Shown here: one piece after another, positions 5,245 to 8,076 of the stretch
Layout: the number at the start of each line of letters is the position of its first letter
Position numbering within the stretch: position 1 is the first letter of the stretch
Source: an uncultured Clostridia bacterium
GTDB taxonomy: Bacteria > Bacillota > Clostridia > Oscillospirales > Acutalibacteraceae
Reading direction: 5' to 3'
Assembly (NCBI GenBank): GCA_937888485.1
Contig: CALAQQ010000174.1
Span: forward strand, 1-8,076
Length of the DNA: 8,076 bases
Notes under the pieces: generated by a model
What the model saw: the letters and a program-made list of their open reading frames with translations, nothing else
What the model was told of the DNA's origin: nothing
Databases searched by the model: none
Program-made: the position numbers and the translations under genes

Positions 5245-6078
5245 ATGTCTATTAAGGTTTATAAGTCGACCACAAACGCAAGACGTAACATGTCGACTAC
5301 AGATTATTCCGAGCTCTCAAAGGTTGCTCCCGAAAGAAGCCTTCTTGTTTCACTCAAGAAGAACAGCGGACGTAACAGCTACGGAAGAATCACCGTTCGT
5401 CATCGCGGCGGCGGCGTAAGAAGAAAGTATCGTATTATCGATTTCAAGAGAGATAAGTTCGATATTCCCGCAACGGTTGCTTCAATCGAATACGATCCCA
5501 ACCGTTCAGCTTTCATCGCACTTCTTCAGTATGAAGACGGCGAAAAGAGATACATCCTTCAGCCCGCAGGCTTGAAGGTAGGCGATACCGTTGTTGCCGG
5601 CACAGGCGCCGACATCAAGGCAGGTAACGCACTTCCCCTCACAAACATCCCCGTTGGTACAGTTGTTCACAACGTTGAGCTCTATCCCGGCAGAGGCGGC
5701 CAGCTTGCAAGAGCAGCAGGTAACTCCGCTCAGCTTATGGCTAAGGAAGGCGCTTATGCACTTCTCAGACTTCCCTCGGGCGAGCTTCGCAATGTTCCTG
5801 CAAACTGCATGGCTACAATCGGCCAGGTAGGCAACACCGACCACGAAAACGTTAAGATCGGTAAGGCAGGACGTAAGCGTCACATGGGCTGGAGACCTAC
5901 AGTCCGCGGTTCAGTTATGAACCCCTGCGATCACCCCCACGGCGGTGGTGAAGGTAAGTCACCCATCGGTAGACCCGGTCCTGTTACTCCCTGGGGCAAG
6001 CCCGCTCTCGGTTACAAGACCAGAAACACCAAGAAACAGTCCGACAAGCTTATCGTAAAGCGTCGTAACGACAAGTAA
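5245..6078 (+). CDS. rplB: 50S ribosomal protein L2
   Basis: Primary 23S rRNA-binding protein needed for subunit association and close to the peptidyl transferase centre. It has 277 residues, usual length. The OB-fold half carries SYGRITVRHRGGGVRRKYR at 45-63. The SH3-like half and the basic C-terminal tail carry the signature RPTVRGSVMNPCDHPHGGGEG at 217-237, with both conserved histidines (H230, H232), then PVTPWGKPALGYKTR. The ATG at 5245 is preceded by AAGGAG at 5228-5233 with an 11-nt spacer, longer than in its neighbours. A frame opening at an ATG at 5195 overlaps this start and has no family match, so it is not a gene. The 101-nt gap before it can fold, which hints at separate control. 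Confidence 0.98.
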   Translation: MSIKVYKSTTNARRNMSTTDYSELSKVAPERSLLVSLKKNSGRNSYGRITVRHRGGGVRRKYRIIDFKRDKFDIPATVASIEYDPNRSAFIALLQYEDGEKRYILQPAGLKVGDTVVAGTGADIKAGNALPLTNIPVGTVVHNVELYPGRGGQLARAAGNSAQLMAKEGAYALLRLPSGELRNVPANCMATIGQVGNTDHENVKIGKAGRKRHMGWRPTVRGSVMNPCDHPHGGGEGKSPIGRPGPVTPWGKPALGYKTRNTKKQSDKLIVKRRNDK

Positions 6079-6097
6079 GTGAAAGGAGCAGATAATA

Positions 6098-6379
6098 ATG
6101 GGCAGAAGCGTTAAAAAAGGACCTTTTGTGCAGCCTAAACTGCTCGAAAGAGTTCAGAAGATGAATGAAAACGGTGAGAAGCAGGTTCTTAAGACCTGGA
6201 GCCGTTCATCCACAATCTTCCCCGACTTTGTCGGCCACACATTTGCTGTTCACGACGGACGTAAGCACGTTCCTGTTTATGTAACAGAAGACATGGTAGG
6301 CCACAAGCTCGGCGAATTTGCACCTACAAGAACCTTCAGAGGTCATGCAGGTTCAAAAACATCAAACAACGGTAAATAA
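6098..6379 (+). CDS. rpsS: 30S ribosomal protein S19
   Basis: Head protein of the 30S subunit that forms a complex with S13 and contacts A-site tRNA and 16S rRNA. It has 93 residues, normal (about 92). Hallmarks: MGRSVKKGPFVQPKLLERV at the start, TWSRSSTIFPDFVGHTFAVHDGRKHVPVYV in the middle, and GHKLGEFAPTRTFRGHAG near the end. GAAAGGAG at 6081-6088 is 9 nt before the ATG. It is 19 nt after rplB and 23 nt before rplV. Nothing is unusual. Confidence 0.98.
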   Translation: MGRSVKKGPFVQPKLLERVQKMNENGEKQVLKTWSRSSTIFPDFVGHTFAVHDGRKHVPVYVTEDMVGHKLGEFAPTRTFRGHAGSKTSNNGK

Positions 6380-6402
6380 TCGGCGAAAGGAGTGTATTAA
6401 TA

Positions 6403-6750
6403 ATGTCAGATATGGCAGTTGCAACAGCAAAAGCAACTTATATCCGTATTGCGCCCCGCAAGGTTCAGATTGTGCTTGATCTCATCCGCAATCAGCCTGC
6501 AGAAAAGGCAATGGCTATTCTCAAGTACACGCCCAAGGCCGCGTGTGAACCCTTGATGAAGCTTTTAAAATCAGCTATGGCTAATGCTGAAAACAATCAT
6601 AATATGGACGTAAGCCGTCTCTACGTTGCAGAATGCAGCGTATGCCAGGGTCCTACTCTCAAGAGAATCAGACCCAGAGCACAGGGCAGAGCTTTCCGTA
6701 TAAACAAGAAAACATCTCACATCACCCTTGTGCTCAAGGAAATGGAATAA
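6403..6750 (+). CDS. rplV: 50S ribosomal protein L22
   Basis: 23S rRNA-binding protein whose extended beta-hairpin lines the exit tunnel beside L4 and is the site of macrolide-resistance mutations in other bacteria. It has 115 residues, normal for Firmicutes. The globular part starts ATYIRIAPRKVQIVLDLIR (11-29). The hairpin is GPTLKRIRPRAQGRAFRINKK at 83-103, intact with no insertion or deletion, followed by SHITLVL. The ATG at 6403 is chosen over one at 6412 because GAAAGGAG at 6385-6392 is 10 nt from the first and 19 nt from the second. It lies 19 nt before rpsC. Confidence 0.97.
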   Translation: MSDMAVATAKATYIRIAPRKVQIVLDLIRNQPAEKAMAILKYTPKAACEPLMKLLKSAMANAENNHNMDVSRLYVAECSVCQGPTLKRIRPRAQGRAFRINKKTSHITLVLKEME

Positions 6751-6769
6751 GCAAGGAGGAGGTTAAACA

Positions 6770-7453
6770 ATGGGACAGAAAATTAATCCTACCGGTTTAA
6801 GAATCGGTGTTATTAAGAACTGGGAATCTCGCTGGTATGCAGCTCCCAACAAGTTCGCTGATAATCTTGTTGAAGATTACGAACTTCGTGAGTACCTTCT
6901 CGAGAAGCTTGCTCCCGCAGGCGTTCCCAAGGTTGAAATTGAACGCGACGCTAAGCGCGTTTACATCAACATCCACTGTGCAAAGCCCGGTATGGTTATC
7001 GGCAGACAGGGCGCAGAAATCGAAAAGCTCAAGAGCCTTTGCGAAAAGAAGCTCGGCGGCAAAGAGGTTTCCCTCAACATCATCGAAATCAAGCAGCCCG
7101 ACCTTAACGCACAGCTCGTAGCTGAGAGCATCGCTGCTCAGCTCGAAAGAAGAGTTTCCTATCGCCGCGCTCTTAAGCAGGCAATCGGCAGAGCAATGAA
7201 GCTCGGCGCAAGAGGTATCAAGATTCAGGCTTCAGGCCGTCTTGCAGGCGCTGAAATCGCTCGTTCGGAAACTTATAAGGAAGGTACAATTCCCCTTCAG
7301 ACAATCAGAGCTGACATTGACTACGGTTTTGCAGAAGCAAAAACAACTTACGGCAGAATCGGTGTTAAGGTTTGGCTTTACAGAGGCGAAGTTCTTCACG
7401 AAACAAGAAGCAACTCACGCCCCAGAAGACGCAGAGAAGGAGGTAACAAGTAA
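6770..7453 (+). CDS. rpsC: 30S ribosomal protein S3
   Basis: 30S head protein at the mRNA entry channel, with S4 and S5 part of the ribosome's helicase activity. It has 227 residues, within the usual bacterial range. The N-terminal MGQKINPTGLRIGVIKNWESRWY is diagnostic. The KH domain has its GxxG loop as GRQG at 78-81. The C-terminal half carries RRVSYRRALKQAIGRAMKLGARGIKIQASGRLAGAEIARSE (128-167) and YGRIGVKVWLYRGEVL, then a basic tail RPRRRREGGNK. AAGGAGGA at 6753-6760 is 9 nt before the ATG. The stop shares its last base with the rplP start (TAATG), so rplP translation is probably coupled. Confidence 0.98.
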   Translation: MGQKINPTGLRIGVIKNWESRWYAAPNKFADNLVEDYELREYLLEKLAPAGVPKVEIERDAKRVYINIHCAKPGMVIGRQGAEIEKLKSLCEKKLGGKEVSLNIIEIKQPDLNAQLVAESIAAQLERRVSYRRALKQAIGRAMKLGARGIKIQASGRLAGAEIARSETYKEGTIPLQTIRADIDYGFAEAKTTYGRIGVKVWLYRGEVLHETRSNSRPRRRREGGNK

Positions 7454-7878
7454 TGCTTTTACCTAAGCGCGTTAAGCACAGAAGAGTGCAGAGAGGCAGA
7501 CTTAAGGGTAAGGCTACCAGAGGTAACAAGATCGCTTACGGTGATTTCGGCCTTGTAGCTCTTGAACCCGCATGGATTACCTCAAACCAGATCGAAGCAG
7601 CCCGTATCGCTATGACAAGATACATCAAGAGAGGCGGTAAGGTTTGGATTGACATATTCCCCGATAAGCCCATCACAGAGAAGCCCGCTGAAACCCGAAT
7701 GGGTTCCGGTAAAGGTTCTCCCGAATATTGGGTAGCAGTTGTTAAGCCCGGCAGAGTTATGTTCGAAATCGCCGGTGTTGACAGAGCACTTGCTCAGGAA
7801 GCTATGCGTCTTGCAGCTATGAAGCTTCCTATCAAATGTAAATTTGTAACTAAAGAAGAAATGGGTGGTGAGCAGTAA
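7453..7878 (+). CDS. rplP: 50S ribosomal protein L16
   Basis: Late-assembling 50S protein that helps shape the A-site tRNA binding region. It has 141 residues, normal. Diagnostic sequence: MLLPKRVKHRRVQRGRLKG at the start, GDFGLVALEPAWITSNQIEAAR, IFPDKPITEKPAETRMGSGKGSPEYWVA at 68-95, and IAGVDRALAQEAMRLAAMKLPIKCKFV. R82 in ETRMGSGKG matches the arginine (R81) hydroxylated in E. coli by an oxygenase; whether that occurs in an organism that is probably anaerobic is doubtful. AAGGAGG at 7437-7443 lies inside the end of rpsC. Its TAA overlaps the next start (TAATG). Confidence 0.98.
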   Translation: MLLPKRVKHRRVQRGRLKGKATRGNKIAYGDFGLVALEPAWITSNQIEAARIAMTRYIKRGGKVWIDIFPDKPITEKPAETRMGSGKGSPEYWVAVVKPGRVMFEIAGVDRALAQEAMRLAAMKLPIKCKFVTKEEMGGEQ

Positions 7879-8076
7879 TGAAAGCCAGTGAAATCAGAAA
7901 ACTTTCCGCCGCAGAGCTGGATGCTAAGCTTGTAGAGCTGAAGGATGAGCTGTTCAAATTGCGCTTTCAGCAGGCCGTAAACCAGCTCGACAACCCCATG
8001 CGAATCAGTGCCGTTAAAAAGGATATCGCTCGTATCAAGACAGTACAGAGAGATATCGAACTCCACGGCACTAAGG
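7878..8076 (+). CDS. rpmC: 50S ribosomal protein L29, 3' end cut by window edge
   Basis: Small coiled-coil 50S protein beside L23 at the tunnel exit, forming part of the chaperone/SRP landing platform. The 66 residues visible (MKASEIRKLSAAELDAKLVELK... to ...IELHGTK) cover nearly the whole family length (about 60-70), so only the last few residues and the stop are outside. Two helices are evident, with the typical LFKLRFQQAVNQLDNP turn at 26-40. The start shares a base with the rplP stop (TAATG), and the only upstream purine stretch, GGGTGGTGAG at 7863-7872, is a poor ribosome binding site. Initiation therefore probably depends on ribosomes finishing rplP. Confidence 0.95.
   Translation, partial: MKASEIRKLSAAELDAKLVELKDELFKLRFQQAVNQLDNPMRISAVKKDIARIKTVQRDIELHGTK

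Noticed and set aside
5195..5419. 74-codon open frame overlapping the start of rplB
   Set aside because: It runs out of frame into rplB, has no recognisable product, and its first part is the hairpin before rplB.

Overview
The window reads as chromosomal DNA of a Gram-positive gut-type Clostridia bacterium, most likely Oscillospiraceae/Ruminococcaceae. The grounds are strong AAGGAGG-type ribosome binding sites on nearly every gene, canonical TTGACA-N17-TATTAT promoters, intrinsic hairpin/T-run terminators, protein sequences of Firmicutes type, and mid-range base composition with AGA/CGT arginine codons. The genus is inference only.

Layout. Positions 1-2018 (+) hold the end of an upstream operon: dephospho-CoA kinase (coaE, missing its first few codons) and an M18 metallo-aminopeptidase (apeA). 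Positions 2019-2289 are a convergent terminator zone with three perfect or near-perfect hairpins. Positions 2290-2604 (-) hold one small acidic protein of unknown function, with its own promoter, RBS and a terminator that pairs fully only on the minus strand. Positions 2659-2861 are AT-rich non-coding DNA running into a strong plus-strand promoter at 2862-2890. Positions 2897-3208 form a leader of about 310 nt. From 3209 to the end runs the canonical S10 ribosomal operon in its usual order: rpsJ, rplC, rplD, rplW, rplB, rpsS, rplV, rpsC, rplP, rpmC (the last cut by the window edge).

How it works together. The ten ribosomal proteins are encoded as one polycistronic unit with short gaps or stop/start overlaps (rplD/rplW, rpsC/rplP, rplP/rpmC). 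The only larger internal gaps are 62 nt before rplC and 101 nt before rplB, and both can fold. The control region is the most interesting part. The leader folds into several hairpins and contains an intrinsic-terminator-like hairpin (3107-3126 plus T5) about 80 nt before rpsJ. The 3' arm of that hairpin can instead pair, over 16 bp, with a segment about 100 nt upstream (3010-3025). This is the geometry of a transcription attenuator that could set ribosomal protein output. I do not recognise it as a described riboswitch or ribosomal-protein leader. The rest of the window is ordinary housekeeping sequence; I see no mobile element, CRISPR array, tRNA or rRNA.
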